NCBI RefSeq assembly: GCF_039541915.1
Contig: NZ_BAABHD010000005.1
Span: 310,001-374,000 of the forward strand
Origin: Nibrella saemangeumensis
GTDB lineage: Bacteria > Bacteroidota > Bacteroidia > Cytophagales > Spirosomataceae
DNA: 64,000 nucleotides
Reading direction: 5' to 3'
Each line of letters opens with the position of its first letter. Within the stretch, counting starts at the first letter, position 1. The position numbers and the translations under genes were made by a program. Shown here one piece after another: positions 18,983 through 28,178 of the stretch. The notes beneath the pieces were generated by a model. That model had not been told where the DNA came from. It ran no database searches and was given only the letters and a program-made list of their open reading frames with translations.

Positions 18983-20179
18983 TTACCCTTTGGCCGGTTG
19001 AGCGGCCGGCGTTCCATTGGCTGGCCCGGCGGCTTTTCCTTTCGACTTCTTCTTTTTCTTTTTCGGCTTGGCAGCCGCGTACTTCTTATCCAGACGGTCC
19101 AGGTCGCTGTTGAGGGCGGCCAGTCCAACCGGCTCTTTCTTTTCCGCAACGGGTGTCAGCACCTCGAACGACTCCGGAACGACTCCGCGCTTGTTGAGTT
19201 CGATAATTTCCAGCACACGCGTAATCGGCAGTGGGTGCCAGGTACTTTCCGTGCTGTATCCAAACCACATAATCTTACGGAAAATGTCGGTTTTCTGGAG
19301 ATAGGCATTTCCTTTCTGCGTCTGCAACGGCTTTTCAACCGTCGGTATATCCCGCAGCGCATCAATGTAGGTCTCCAGCTCGTAGTTCAGGCAGCACTTC
19401 AACCGACCGCACTGCCCCGACAGTTTGGCCGGATTCAGCGACAGGTTCTGGTACCGGGCTGCCGACGTTGTAATGTTCTTAAAATCCGTCAGCCAGGTCG
19501 AGCAGCACAGTTCGCGGCCGCAGGATCCGATACCCCCGAGCCGACCGGCCTCCTGCCGCAGACTGATCTGCCGCATCTCCACGCGGATCTTAAACTCAGC
19601 CGCCAGCAGCTTGATCAGTTCCCGGAAATCAACGCGCTCTTCCGACGAGTAGTAAAACGTCGCCTTCGTGTTGTCAGACTGGTATTCCACATCCGACAGT
19701 TTCATGTTCAGGTTCAGATCCCTGACGATCTCCCTAGCCCGGTACATCGTTGGCAGGTCGCGGGCGATGGTCTGCTCATGCTTTTCCAGGTCTTTAGGCG
19801 TCGCAATCCGGTGAATTACCTTCATGTCGTCGGTGGCCTGGAGGTTCTTCTTCCGAAGCTGCAACCGCACCAGTTCGCCCTGCATGGACACTGAACCCAT
19901 ATGGTACCCTGACTGCATCTCGACCACCACAAAGTCGCCGGTCGTCAGGTTCAGTTGGTGGACGTTCCGGTAATATTCTTTCCGGCCACCTTTAAATTTC
20001 ACTTCCACCACGTCGAACCGCTGTGCCACCGGAACATCCATGTGACTCAGCCAGTCGAACGTATTCATTTTGTTGCATCCGCCGGTCCCGCATCCCCCGC
20101 TGCCACAGCCGGCTGTTGCCGTGCCGTTACTGGCTGTCCGGGTTCCGCATCCACCAGTCGTACAGGATTTGCAAGCCAT
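18983..20179 (-). CDS. PSP1-domain protein, RicT/YaaT-like
   Basis: A 398-residue cytosolic protein. The first 36 residues are an unusual Cys/Gly/Thr-rich stretch with six cysteines (for example CKSCTTGGCGT). The PSP1 core follows (about 50-300), with GGIGSCGRELCCSTWL and a CGRLKCCLNYEL motif, whose cysteines bind an Fe-S cluster in Bacillus RicT. The C-terminus is a Lys-rich tail with PKKKKKKSKGK. RicT works with RicA and RicF in RNA maturation in Bacillus; in Bacteroidota the role is not settled. It lies between purD and gldH on one strand. Confidence 0.85.
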   Translation of the reverse strand: MACKSCTTGGCGTRTASNGTATAGCGSGGCGTGGCNKMNTFDWLSHMDVPVAQRFDVVEVKFKGGRKEYYRNVHQLNLTTGDFVVVEMQSGYHMGSVSMQGELVRLQLRKKNLQATDDMKVIHRIATPKDLEKHEQTIARDLPTMYRAREIVRDLNLNMKLSDVEYQSDNTKATFYYSSEERVDFRELIKLLAAEFKIRVEMRQISLRQEAGRLGGIGSCGRELCCSTWLTDFKNITTSAARYQNLSLNPAKLSGQCGRLKCCLNYELETYIDALRDIPTVEKPLQTQKGNAYLQKTDIFRKIMWFGYSTESTWHPLPITRVLEIIELNKRGVVPESFEVLTPVAEKKEPVGLAALNSDLDRLDKKYAAAKPKKKKKKSKGKAAGPANGTPAAQPAKG

Positions 20180-20283
20180 GTTTCTGTTTAGTTTAAAGTT
20201 TGAGGTTTGAAGTTGAAAGGCTCTTAAGCAAAAACGCTCACCTCGGACAGCCGGGCGGCCCTGTTCAAACTACAAACGTCAAA

Positions 20284-21573
20284 CTAGTCCTGATACCGGA
20301 TCAGGTCAAGCCCGATATCTTTCCGGTAATACTTACCATCAAATTGCACCGTCCGGGCCGCTTCCTGCGACTTCCGAACGGCGTTTTCCAGGGAGTTAGT
20401 CAAAGCGGTAAGGGCCAGTACGCGCCCGCCATTGGTCAGCACATGGCCATTGGGGCCGGGGGCTGTACCGGCATGGAAGGCGGTTACCTGCTCCAGCTTG
20501 TCCAATTCCGTAATCACTTTGCCCTTCTCGTAGGCGTCCGGGTAACCACCCGACACCAGCACCGTCGTGACGGCGGTCTGGGGCGATACCTGTAGCTCTA
20601 CTCTGTCGAGTTCACCATCGGCGGTGGCGGTCAGCAGTTCCACCAGATCATTCTGGATACGCGGCAGCACCACTTCCGTTTCGGGGTCACCCATCCGGGC
20701 ATTATACTCAATAACGACGGGTTCGTCTTTCACGTTCATCAGGCCAATAAAGATGAAGCCCTGATACCGGATGCCTTCCTGCTGCAGGCCCAGCAGCGTG
20801 GGCTTGACGACCTTGTCTTCTACTTTTTGCAGGTATTTTCTGTTAGCAAACGTTACCGGCGAAACCGCGCCCATCCCCCCGGTATTAGGCCCCGTATCCT
20901 CTTCGCCGATGCGCTTGTAGTCTTTAGCCTCGGGCAGGATTTTGTAATTGACGCCATCGGTCAGCACAAAAACAGATAACTCGATTCCTCGTAAAAACTG
21001 CTCGATAACCACCTTGTTACCGGCTTCGCCGAATTTCTGCGCCGTCAGCATATCGCGCAGCGTGTCCCTGGCCTCCTGAACGGTGTTGGCAATGATTACC
21101 CCTTTGCCGGCCGCGAGTCCATCTGCTTTCAGGACAACCGGCAGTGAGTGGCTCTCCAGGTACGCCAATCCTTTAGCCAGGGTGTCGGCCGTGAACGTCT
21201 GCGACGAGGCCGTCGGGATACCGTACCTGACCATGAATTGCTTGGAGAAGTCTTTGCTGCCCTCCAGTTGCGCGCCCTGCTGATCGGGGCCAATAATGCG
21301 CAGGGCGCTCAGATCGGGCTGACTACGGAGGTAATTCACCACCCCTTTGACCAGCGGTTCTTCCGGGCCAACGAGCAGCAGATCAATCTGATACCGGCGA
21401 ATAGCACCGGCTATGCCATCAAAATCATTGTAGCCGATTGGCAGATTGGTGGCGACCTGCGCCGTACCGGCATTACCCGGCGCCACAAACAAGCTATCAC
21501 AAAGCGGACTCTGAGCCAGTTTCCACGCAAAGGCATGTTCTCTGCCCCCCGAACCCAATACGAGTATGTTCAT
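20284..21573 (-). CDS. purD: phosphoribosylamine--glycine ligase (GAR synthetase)
   Basis: A 429-residue ATP-grasp enzyme of de novo purine synthesis that joins 5-phosphoribosylamine and glycine with ATP. It has the N-terminal LGSGGREHAFAWKL, the ATP-grasp core with VVLKADGLAAGKGV near 140, EEDTGPNTGGMGAVSP, and EYNARMGDPETEVVLPR. Length and motif order are standard. Its ATG overlaps the recQ stop by one base (TAATG), so translation is coupled to recQ. Confidence 0.97.
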   Translation of the reverse strand: MNILVLGSGGREHAFAWKLAQSPLCDSLFVAPGNAGTAQVATNLPIGYNDFDGIAGAIRRYQIDLLLVGPEEPLVKGVVNYLRSQPDLSALRIIGPDQQGAQLEGSKDFSKQFMVRYGIPTASSQTFTADTLAKGLAYLESHSLPVVLKADGLAAGKGVIIANTVQEARDTLRDMLTAQKFGEAGNKVVIEQFLRGIELSVFVLTDGVNYKILPEAKDYKRIGEEDTGPNTGGMGAVSPVTFANRKYLQKVEDKVVKPTLLGLQQEGIRYQGFIFIGLMNVKDEPVVIEYNARMGDPETEVVLPRIQNDLVELLTATADGELDRVELQVSPQTAVTTVLVSGGYPDAYEKGKVITELDKLEQVTAFHAGTAPGPNGHVLTNGGRVLALTALTNSLENAVRKSQEAARTVQFDGKYYRKDIGLDLIRYQD

Positions 21574-23780
21574 TAATTCGCTACTTCCGATAAGAATTTG
21601 ATCCGCATCAGGCGCAGTTCCTGCTCGGTGAAATCGTCACCGCCGAACTCGCGCATGGCTACGGCAATATTGTCGGTTTCGGCCGACATGAAATAATCGT
21701 AAATCTCATCCTGCCGGTCGCCGTCCATGATCTGATTGATGTAATAATCCAGATTCAGGCGGGTACCGGAGTAACAGATATGCTCGATTTCTTCGACCAG
21801 ATCGTCCATCGACAGGTCTTTCGACTCGGCAATTTCCTCCAGATCGACTTTCCGGTCGATCTGCTGGATGATGTAAATCTTGACCTTCGACTTATTAACA
21901 GTTGATTTAACAACGACGTCTTTCGCCGTTTCGATATCGTTTTCCTCAACGTATTTGGAGATCAGGTCGATGAACGGCCGGCCGAATTTCTGCACCTTAC
22001 CCATGCCCACCCCGTTGATCTGAGCCATCTCTTCACGGGTGCAGGGGTAGGTGGTCGCCATTTCTTCCAGCGACGGGTCCTGGAAAATAACGTACGGTGG
22101 CAGTCCTTTTTCCTTAGCTACCTTTTTCCGCAGCGCTTTCAGCAGACCCAGCAGTTCTTCGTCGTAGGCGCTGCCCGTGGTCGGGGCCATATCCTTATCG
22201 CCTTCTTCTTCACCATCGGCAATCTGCTGGTCGTAATTGTGGTCTTTCGACAGCGTTACCGGGTACGGGTCTTCGATATAGCGTTTGCCTTTTTCGGAAA
22301 CCTTCAACACCCCATAGTTGTCGACATCCTTATCAATGTAGCCCAGTATCGTTAACTGGCGAAGTACCGAACACCAGTAATCGACGCTCTCGTTGTATTC
22401 GCGGCCTTTACCGTATACATCCAGTTTGTTGTGCTCATAGCTGGTAACGTACTGATTGTCGGTGGCGGTCAGCAGATCGGCAATATGGCTGGCATCGAAG
22501 CGTTCGTCGGTTTGCTCTACCGCCCGCAAGGCCAGGACCACTTCATCCTGCACCTTAAACCGTTCGGTCGGTTTAAGGCAGTTGTCGCAGAACCCGCAGT
22601 CCTTCTCCATGTACTCGCCGAAATAACTCAGCAACTGCCGGCGCCGGCACGTACCCAGGTTGGCGTACGACACCATTTCGGTGAGCAGGTGTCTGGCGTT
22701 ATCCCGCTCCGTAACCGACTTATCTTTGTTGAATTTCTCCAACTTGACAATATCGTCGTAGCTGTAGAACATGATACAGTTGCCCTCCAGTCCGTCGCGG
22801 CCGGCCCGGCCGGTTTCCTGATAGTAGCCTTCCAGCGACTTCGGCGCGTCATAGTGGATCACAAACCGCACATCCGGCTTATCGATCCCCATCCCGAAAG
22901 CAATGGTGGCCACGATCACGTCGGCCTCTTCGTTCAGGAACGCATCCTGGTTGGCCATCCGGGTAGCGGGGTCCAGACCGGCATGGTACGGCAGAGCCTT
23001 AATATCGTTGACATTGAGCACTTCGGCGATCTCCTCCACCGTCTTCCGGCTCAGGCAGTACACAATCCCCGATTTGCCCTTGTTGTTCTTGATGTACTTA
23101 ATGAGCTGCTTTTTGGCGTCGATCTTCGGCTTTACCTCATAGTACAGATTCTTCCGGTTGAACGACGTCTTGAAGATGTCGGCGTTCTCCATCTGCAGGT
23201 TCTTCTGAATATCCTGCTGTACTTTCGGCGTGGCCGTGGCCGTCAGCGCAATGACGGGCAGGTCACCAATGTTGTCGACAATACCCCGGATTTTGCGGTA
23301 CTCCGGCCGGAAGTCGTGCCCCCATTCCGAGATACAGTGGGCCTCGTCGATGGCCACGAACGAAATGTTCGCCCGCTTCAGAAAATCAAGGTTTTCCTCT
23401 TTGGTCAGCGATTCGGGCGCAATGTACAGCAGCTTCAGCGTGCCGTTCAGGGTGTCTTTTTTCACCTTGTTCATCTCGGCCTTGGTCAATGTCGAGTTCA
23501 GGAACTGGGCATTGATACCAAAGGCATTGAGCTGATCTACCTGATTTTTCATCAGGGCAATCAGGGGCGAAATCACCACGGCCGTACCGTGGGTTACCAG
23601 CGCCGGCAACTGATAACAAAGGGACTTACCGGCCCCTGTCGGCATAATAACAAAGGTGTTCCGACTGGCCAGAATACTATTGATAATGGCTTCCTGATCT
23701 CCTCTGAACTGACTATACCCAAAAATTTCTTTTAGCCGCTCCTTCAGGGTAACGTGTACCACTTGGTCTACCTGCATCAT
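21573..23780 (-). CDS. recQ: ATP-dependent DNA helicase RecQ
   Basis: A 735-residue 3'-5' DNA helicase for recombination and repair. Visible parts are Walker A MPTGAGKSLCYQLP, motif II IDEAHCISEWGHDFR, motif VI YYQETGRAGRDG, the RQC zinc cysteines (CRRRQLLSYFG, then CGFCDNC), and an HRDC domain around GLPPYVIFQDPSLEEMA. A C-terminal extension of about 100 residues resembles a helix-turn-helix tail. It heads the recQ-purD pair. The 5' end faces kdsD. Confidence 0.96.
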   Translation of the reverse strand: MMQVDQVVHVTLKERLKEIFGYSQFRGDQEAIINSILASRNTFVIMPTGAGKSLCYQLPALVTHGTAVVISPLIALMKNQVDQLNAFGINAQFLNSTLTKAEMNKVKKDTLNGTLKLLYIAPESLTKEENLDFLKRANISFVAIDEAHCISEWGHDFRPEYRKIRGIVDNIGDLPVIALTATATPKVQQDIQKNLQMENADIFKTSFNRKNLYYEVKPKIDAKKQLIKYIKNNKGKSGIVYCLSRKTVEEIAEVLNVNDIKALPYHAGLDPATRMANQDAFLNEEADVIVATIAFGMGIDKPDVRFVIHYDAPKSLEGYYQETGRAGRDGLEGNCIMFYSYDDIVKLEKFNKDKSVTERDNARHLLTEMVSYANLGTCRRRQLLSYFGEYMEKDCGFCDNCLKPTERFKVQDEVVLALRAVEQTDERFDASHIADLLTATDNQYVTSYEHNKLDVYGKGREYNESVDYWCSVLRQLTILGYIDKDVDNYGVLKVSEKGKRYIEDPYPVTLSKDHNYDQQIADGEEEGDKDMAPTTGSAYDEELLGLLKALRKKVAKEKGLPPYVIFQDPSLEEMATTYPCTREEMAQINGVGMGKVQKFGRPFIDLISKYVEENDIETAKDVVVKSTVNKSKVKIYIIQQIDRKVDLEEIAESKDLSMDDLVEEIEHICYSGTRLNLDYYINQIMDGDRQDEIYDYFMSAETDNIAVAMREFGGDDFTEQELRLMRIKFLSEVAN

Positions 23781-23821
23781 TCTATATTCGTACAGAAGGT
23801 TACTAAAATCTCTGTTGACTG

Positions 23822-23829
23822 TATCTTTG
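23822..23829 (+). promoter_or_regulatory. Bacteroidota -7 box TATCTTTG upstream of kdsD
   Basis: TATCTTTG is an exact match to the Bacteroidota sigma consensus TAnnTTTG. It lies 57 bases before the TTG proposed as the kdsD start, and downstream of the GTG at 23754 that would otherwise lengthen the frame. A transcript starting here cannot include that GTG, which supports the TTG start. No convincing TTG -33 box is seen. Confidence 0.5.
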
Positions 23830-23885
23830 CTAAATTAAAGTTAGCGAATTTACAACGCAAACCTTTCGCCAAAGCGAATTCTCCG

Positions 23886-24857
23886 TTGAAAGTAATAAAA
23901 AAAAATCCTCAGTTAATTGCCCGCCAGGTAATGATGGCCGAAGCGGAAGCCATCCGGGCCGCCGTCGACCTGATCGATGAACAGTTCGACGCCTGTGTCG
24001 AAGCCATCCTGAAAACGACCGGCCGGGTCGTCGTTACCGGCGTCGGCAAAAGTGCGCTGATCGGCCAGAAAATCGTGGCGACGCTCAACTCCACCGGCAC
24101 CCCGGCCCTGTTTATGCACGCAGCCGACGCTATCCACGGCGACCTCGGCATGATCCAGACCGACGATGTGGTCATCTGCCTTTCCAAGAGTGGTAATACC
24201 GCAGAGATCAAGGTGTTATTACCGCTACTACGTCGCGCCGGTGTCCGGCTCATCGCGCTGGTCAGCGATACCAGCTCCTACCTGGCCCGGCACGCCGACT
24301 TTGTGCTGCATGGCTACTGCGAACGTGAAGCCGACCCGCTGAACCTGGCTCCTACCACCAGCACCACCGTAGCACTGGCGCTGGGCGATGCCCTGGCCGT
24401 AAGCCTGCTCGAAGCCCGTGGGTTTACCCGTCAGGACTTTGCCCGATACCACCCCGGTGGCTCCCTCGGCAAAAAGCTGTACCTGAAAGTTAGCGATATT
24501 TACCCGCACAACCAAGTGCCACAGGTTCCTGCACGGGCGACTATACACGAAGTTATCCTGGAAATGACCTCCAAACGGCTGGGCGCGACCGCCGTAGTTG
24601 ATGAGGAAAATTTACTGGCGGGCATCATTACCGACGGCGACCTGCGCCGGATGCTGAACCAGCACGAGCAGTACGCCCACCTCTGCGCCCACGACATCAT
24701 GACGCCCTCCCCCGTTTGCGTCTGTCCCGACGACTATGCCGTCACGGCCTTACAGATCATGCAGGAGCGTAACATCACCCAGTTAATTGTGGCCGATGAA
24801 CGACGGATAAAGGGGTTTGTGCATCTGCACGATTTGCTGAAGGAGGGGCTGGTTTGA
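23886..24857 (+). CDS. kdsD: arabinose-5-phosphate isomerase (KpsF/GutQ family)
   Basis: A SIS domain (about residues 35-170, with GVGKSALIGQK and SKSGNTAEI) is followed by two CBS domains. The enzyme interconverts ribulose-5-phosphate and arabinose-5-phosphate, the first step toward KDO for lipopolysaccharide. TTG at 23886 is taken as the start. It gives 323 residues, the usual family length, and lies after an exact -7 box. The frame is open back to a GTG at 23754 that would overlap recQ. The next ATG is at 23931. Confidence 0.92.
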   Translation: MKVIKKNPQLIARQVMMAEAEAIRAAVDLIDEQFDACVEAILKTTGRVVVTGVGKSALIGQKIVATLNSTGTPALFMHAADAIHGDLGMIQTDDVVICLSKSGNTAEIKVLLPLLRRAGVRLIALVSDTSSYLARHADFVLHGYCEREADPLNLAPTTSTTVALALGDALAVSLLEARGFTRQDFARYHPGGSLGKKLYLKVSDIYPHNQVPQVPARATIHEVILEMTSKRLGATAVVDEENLLAGIITDGDLRRMLNQHEQYAHLCAHDIMTPSPVCVCPDDYAVTALQIMQERNITQLIVADERRIKGFVHLHDLLKEGLV

Positions 24858-24860
24858 ATT

Positions 24861-24944
24861 GATGAGTGATTGAATGATTGAATATAAGCGCGGCAACTCA
24901 TTCAATCATTCTATAATTCAATCACTCAATCATTCAACCATTCC
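24861..24944. terminator. AT-rich inverted-repeat hairpin between convergent genes
   Basis: Repeated ATTCAATCATTC units on one side pair with GAATGATTGAAT units on the other, forming a long imperfect hairpin. A very similar structure lies at 26146-26194. It occupies the gap between the stops of kdsD and the DUF4293 gene, so it probably ends both transcripts. Confidence 0.6.
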
Positions 24945-25417
24945 TACCGGAACCGATCGGAATCCCTTACCAGCTTCTCATCCCGGCGGATGAAGCGGTT
25001 GGCGAGCATATTGAAGATCAGGGCCGCAATGAGGGCGTAGAAACCGGTGTGGTAATTGCCCTGGTCCTCGGTCAGGCCATAGGTCTTGCCCTTGTAGAGC
25101 GTGGTGTACAGCACAATGGCCATCATACCGGTCATCAGGAGGGCGTTGACAGCGCAGAGCCCCATCTGTTGCAGGCGGTTGCGGTACCGGAAGATGGCAA
25201 TCAGGGCAATGACGGCAACGAGCCCGGCCAAACCGGCCAGGTACCACATCGGGGTAATGTAGGTGGTGATACCCTGCTGGTAGGAGTACTGCAGAGCGCT
25301 TAACTGCGCGGTTTCGGTGGAGCGGGTGCCAACCTTATCCCAGATGGGAAACGACAAAAATGCGCCCATTGCGAGCACAATCAGAAACAAAAATATGGTT
25401 TGAATGCGTTGAATCAT
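24944..25417 (-). CDS. DUF4293 family membrane protein
   Basis: The ATG at 25417 (MIQRIQTIFLFLIVL) is chosen over an upstream start at 25450. The 157-residue protein has four membrane helices (about 5-23, 55-75, 85-105 and 120-140) with the family's N-terminal MIQRIQTIFL signature and a charged C-terminus. DUF4293 proteins are widespread in Bacteroidota and have no established function. It is convergent with kdsD, with the mnmD-type gene divergent upstream. Confidence 0.82.
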   Translation of the reverse strand: MIQRIQTIFLFLIVLAMGAFLSFPIWDKVGTRSTETAQLSALQYSYQQGITTYITPMWYLAGLAGLVAVIALIAIFRYRNRLQQMGLCAVNALLMTGMMAIVLYTTLYKGKTYGLTEDQGNYHTGFYALIAALIFNMLANRFIRRDEKLVRDSDRFR

Positions 25418-25461
25418 GGTAAGCTGTTTTCGGGTGCGAAGATAACCCAAAAGCGAGGAAT

Positions 25462-26139
25462 ATGAAAACAGACAGTCGAATCGTGGTCACGGCCGATGGG
25501 TCGCATTCGGTGTACCATCCGGTGTTTGCGCAGCATTACCACTCCATTTTTGGCGCGTGGCAGGAATCGCAGCGGGTGTTTATTGAACTGGGGCTGGAGG
25601 AAGCGTTCCGGCGGTTCGACGACGATCTGTTCGTCTTTGAAATGGGCTTCGGCACCGGCCTGAACGCCCTGCTCACCGCCCGCGAAGCCGGAACCCGGCA
25701 GCGACCCGTATTCTACACCGCCGTGGAGGCTTACCCGCTGCCGATGGCCGACGCGCAGCAACTTAATTTTGACACCCTGCTGGGCACTAATTACCTCTCG
25801 CTACTACACGAAGCACCCTGGGACGGGCTGACGGAGATTCACTCTTACTTTACGCTCACCAAACGGCAGGGCCTCCTGCAGGATATAGCCACCGGCGACA
25901 CCCTACCCGGTCGCTTTCACCTGGTCTATTACGATGCCTTTGCGCCCGAAGCCCAGCCGGAATTGTGGACGGAGGACATCTTCAAACAAATAGCCGCCCT
26001 GCTACGCCCCGGCGGCCTGCTGGTCACCTACTGCTCGAAAGGCTATGTGCAACGCAACCTGAAAGCAGCCGGATTTTCCGTTGAGAAACACCCCGGCCCG
26101 GCGAGGAAGCGGGAGGTGCTGCGGGCGGTGCTTAAGTGA
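25462..26139 (+). CDS. mnmD: tRNA (5-methylaminomethyl-2-thiouridine)(34)-methyltransferase MnmD
   Basis: A 225-residue stand-alone methyltransferase equal to the N-terminal domain of E. coli MnmC. The SAM site is EMGFGTGLNALL (about residues 72-83). The catalytic-region motif YYDAFAPEAQPELW lies near 155, and the C-terminus ends with PGPARKREVLRA, as in the family. It completes the mnm5s2U34 wobble modification from the aminomethyl intermediate. The FAD half of MnmC is absent, as usual for MnmD. It ends in a hairpin shared with the convergent msrC. Confidence 0.9.
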   Translation: MKTDSRIVVTADGSHSVYHPVFAQHYHSIFGAWQESQRVFIELGLEEAFRRFDDDLFVFEMGFGTGLNALLTAREAGTRQRPVFYTAVEAYPLPMADAQQLNFDTLLGTNYLSLLHEAPWDGLTEIHSYFTLTKRQGLLQDIATGDTLPGRFHLVYYDAFAPEAQPELWTEDIFKQIAALLRPGGLLVTYCSKGYVQRNLKAAGFSVEKHPGPARKREVLRAVLK

Positions 26140-26145
26140 CCTGTT

Positions 26146-26194
26146 GAATGATTGAATAATAGAATTGTTGAGTGTGCCGATTATTCAATCATTC
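26146..26194. terminator. hairpin terminator between convergent genes
   Basis: GAATGATTGAATAAT at 26146-26160 pairs perfectly with ATTATTCAATCATTC at 26180-26194. A further ATTCAATCATTC follows. It sits between the mnmD and msrC stops. Confidence 0.65.
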
Positions 26195-26234
26195 TAACAT
26201 TCAATCATTCAGATATTTTGCAAATCTCACCAGA

Positions 26235-26720
26235 TTACAGGAAAGCAGTAACCAGCCTCGCCACCCGCTCCAGCCCAGCCACATCAACCTCGCTGAAGTC
26301 GTTGAGCTTGTCGCTGTCTACGTCCAGCACCATCGCTACCTCGCCGTTGCGATCGAAGATGGGTACAACCACTTCTGATTTGGACAGGGAACTACAGGCG
26401 ATATGGCCGGGGAACTGCTCGACATCGGGTACCAGAATGGTTTCCCTGCGGGTGTAGGCAGCGCCACAAACGCCCTTATCGAAGTTGATACGGGTGCAGG
26501 CAATGGGTCCCTGAAACGGCCCCAGCACCAGTTGCCCTTCTTTTTTGAGGTAAAAACCTACCCAGAAAAACCCGAACGCTTCCTTGAGAGCCGCCGTAAT
26601 GTTGGCCAGATTGGCCGTCAGGTCGGTTTCGCCTTCAATGAGAGCAGCAATCTGGGGTAATAAGGTTTCGTAAATCTCTCTGCGGTTGGTAGTTTGAGGG
26701 AGAATGAGCGTTTCTGCCAT
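26235..26720 (-). CDS. msrC: free methionine-(R)-sulfoxide reductase, GAF-domain fRMsr
   Basis: A 161-residue single GAF domain with the catalytic cysteine pattern of fRMsr: GPIACTRI (first Cys), KGVCGAA (second), and PGHIACSSLSKSEV (third). The GFYL and GPFQG segments are also typical. The enzyme reduces free Met-R-sulfoxide in the cytosol using thioredoxin. Length matches E. coli YebR/MsrC. It is a single gene, convergent with mnmD. Confidence 0.9.
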   Translation of the reverse strand: MAETLILPQTTNRREIYETLLPQIAALIEGETDLTANLANITAALKEAFGFFWVGFYLKKEGQLVLGPFQGPIACTRINFDKGVCGAAYTRRETILVPDVEQFPGHIACSSLSKSEVVVPIFDRNGEVAMVLDVDSDKLNDFSEVDVAGLERVARLVTAFL

Positions 26721-26954
26721 AGGTTACAATAGACTAAAGTGATGCTGCCCGTGAACGCGGGGCTGTGCTAACCATCCGGTAACAAAAATAGCCGCTAAAT
26801 TGTGCCCATTGACCCAACCCGAACCGGATACAAAAAACTTATGATGGATTAGGAAAGGTATCCGTTTATTGTTTTATTTTGCTTTATTAAAAAAGTATTA
26901 GGACGGGCTATTATATTTATAGATCAGGTAGGCGTACAAACGGAAATTTTGAAT

Positions 26955-28028
26955 ATGAGAAATAATTACTTTTTATATATCAAGTTGATACTATTTACTC
27001 TGCTTTTGAGTAGTAGCATGAGAGGATATAGTCAAGCAACCTGTATTCTTCAAACTGGTGGAACTGAAAAACAAAACCCTGTTCTATGGTCTAATAGAGA
27101 TGCTTGGAGTTGTTCAGGCCCCAGCGGTTCACTTGGTAGTGCCCCACCTCCAGGTTTGGATTTTGTTGGAACTATAATTATAAACACCGGTTGGGTTGAG
27201 ATTGATAAAGATGTAACCATTAATGGACAAGTTAGAATAGTAGTAAACGGAAGTGCAAAACTTGCTTGGAATCAAAATACGGACTTAATATTAAAAGATA
27301 ATAACTCATATGTAGAAGTTGCTCCAGGTGGAGAATTAATTAGTGGCAGTGCTAATTCAGAACTTATTATCGGAACAGGAACTATATGTGATGAGACTTA
27401 TCGTGCGCCTTGGAATGGTTCCAATGTAATTAATGGTTATGCTTTTTACACAGCAGCTAGACGGCCTGACTGCTCTACTGTAGTTCTTCCCGTGGAACTC
27501 ACCCACTTCAGTGGCAAAGCCTTTGGCAACTCGGTTCAGCTTTTCTGGGAAACGGCCTGGGAACGTAATGCCGACCGGTTTGTGGTGGAGCGCAGTCGGG
27601 ATTTAAAAGAGTTTATTCCGGTGGGCGATCCTGTAAAGTCAGTGGGTGATACCGAAAACCGTAACCGGTACACCTTTGTTGATAAGCATCCTTTCCCCGG
27701 CGCCAACTACTACCGCCTGCGGCAGATTGACAAAGACGGTACCACCGACCTTTCTAAAGTTATCTCGGTCGTGGTCAATGCCGATCAGGAAGCTATGCTG
27801 GCCTATCAGTCAGCGGAGAATGGTGATATTCGGGTGCTGCTCAACGCCATTGACGCCAAAGGCATGAAGCTGCACAACCTCTCCGGTCAGCCCGTGTCGG
27901 CCCAGGCCATTCACCTCGCCGATACCGAGTGGGTGATCCGGCCGGCGTCTCCGCTGGTGCCGGGTGTTTACCTGATCTCCATTGATTCCGAAACCGGCCT
28001 AAAGCGGCTGAAGTTTTTCGCCCAGTAA
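26955..28028 (+). CDS. secreted protein with foreign-looking N-terminal half and conserved C-terminal sorting-type module
   Basis: A 357-residue protein from the ATG at 26955 (a TTG two codons upstream is less likely). The signal peptide ends near GYSQA. Residues about 20-165 look like a surface domain rich in Gly, Asn and short beta strands (INGQVRIVVNG, NSYVEVAPGGEL). From LPVELTHFSGKAFGNSVQL onward comes a module of about 180 residues often found at the C-terminus of surface proteins in this group, probably used for type IX-like secretion. Base composition changes sharply at about 27480, AT-rich before and GC-rich after, so the gene looks chimeric. Role unknown. Confidence 0.75.
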   Translation: MRNNYFLYIKLILFTLLLSSSMRGYSQATCILQTGGTEKQNPVLWSNRDAWSCSGPSGSLGSAPPPGLDFVGTIIINTGWVEIDKDVTINGQVRIVVNGSAKLAWNQNTDLILKDNNSYVEVAPGGELISGSANSELIIGTGTICDETYRAPWNGSNVINGYAFYTAARRPDCSTVVLPVELTHFSGKAFGNSVQLFWETAWERNADRFVVERSRDLKEFIPVGDPVKSVGDTENRNRYTFVDKHPFPGANYYRLRQIDKDGTTDLSKVISVVVNADQEAMLAYQSAENGDIRVLLNAIDAKGMKLHNLSGQPVSAQAIHLADTEWVIRPASPLVPGVYLISIDSETGLKRLKFFAQ

Positions 28029-28041
28029 ACGGCCGGGGCCT

Positions 28042-28162
28042 GCTCGTCCGCGTTTGTAACGCGAGTCGGGCGAGGTTCGCATTTGTAATGCGATTTTGAC
28101 GTCCAACGCCGTGCGTTACAAACGCACTTCTCGCCCGTCTCGCGTTACAAACGCGGACGAGC
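28042..28162. repeat. REP-like palindromic element with 33-base inverted arms
   Basis: The arms 28042-28074 and 28130-28162 are inverted copies with a single mismatch. Each arm contains the short palindrome GCGTTTGTAACGC or its complement, and two related palindromes (GCATTTGTAATGC and a second GCGTTACAAACGC) lie between the arms. It fills the gap between the convergent genes ending at 28028 and 28179, where it may end transcription. No second copy was found in the window. Confidence 0.75.
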
Positions 28163-28178
28163 GGGAGCTCAGGCCGGC

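Noticed and set aside
22431..23735. A 434-codon open frame on the plus strand opposite recQ
   Set aside because: It is the mirror of recQ, which has all helicase motifs; the antisense protein has no recognisable motif and its frame openness follows from GC-rich codon use.
23754..23885. N-terminal extension of kdsD from the GTG at 23754
   Set aside because: It would overlap recQ, exceed family length by about 44 residues, and lie upstream of the likely -7 box.
28042..28162. Possible CRISPR repeat array from the repeated GCGTTTGTAACGC palindromes
   Set aside because: The units alternate in orientation, spacers are unequal and very short, and no cas gene is nearby; a REP-like element fits better.
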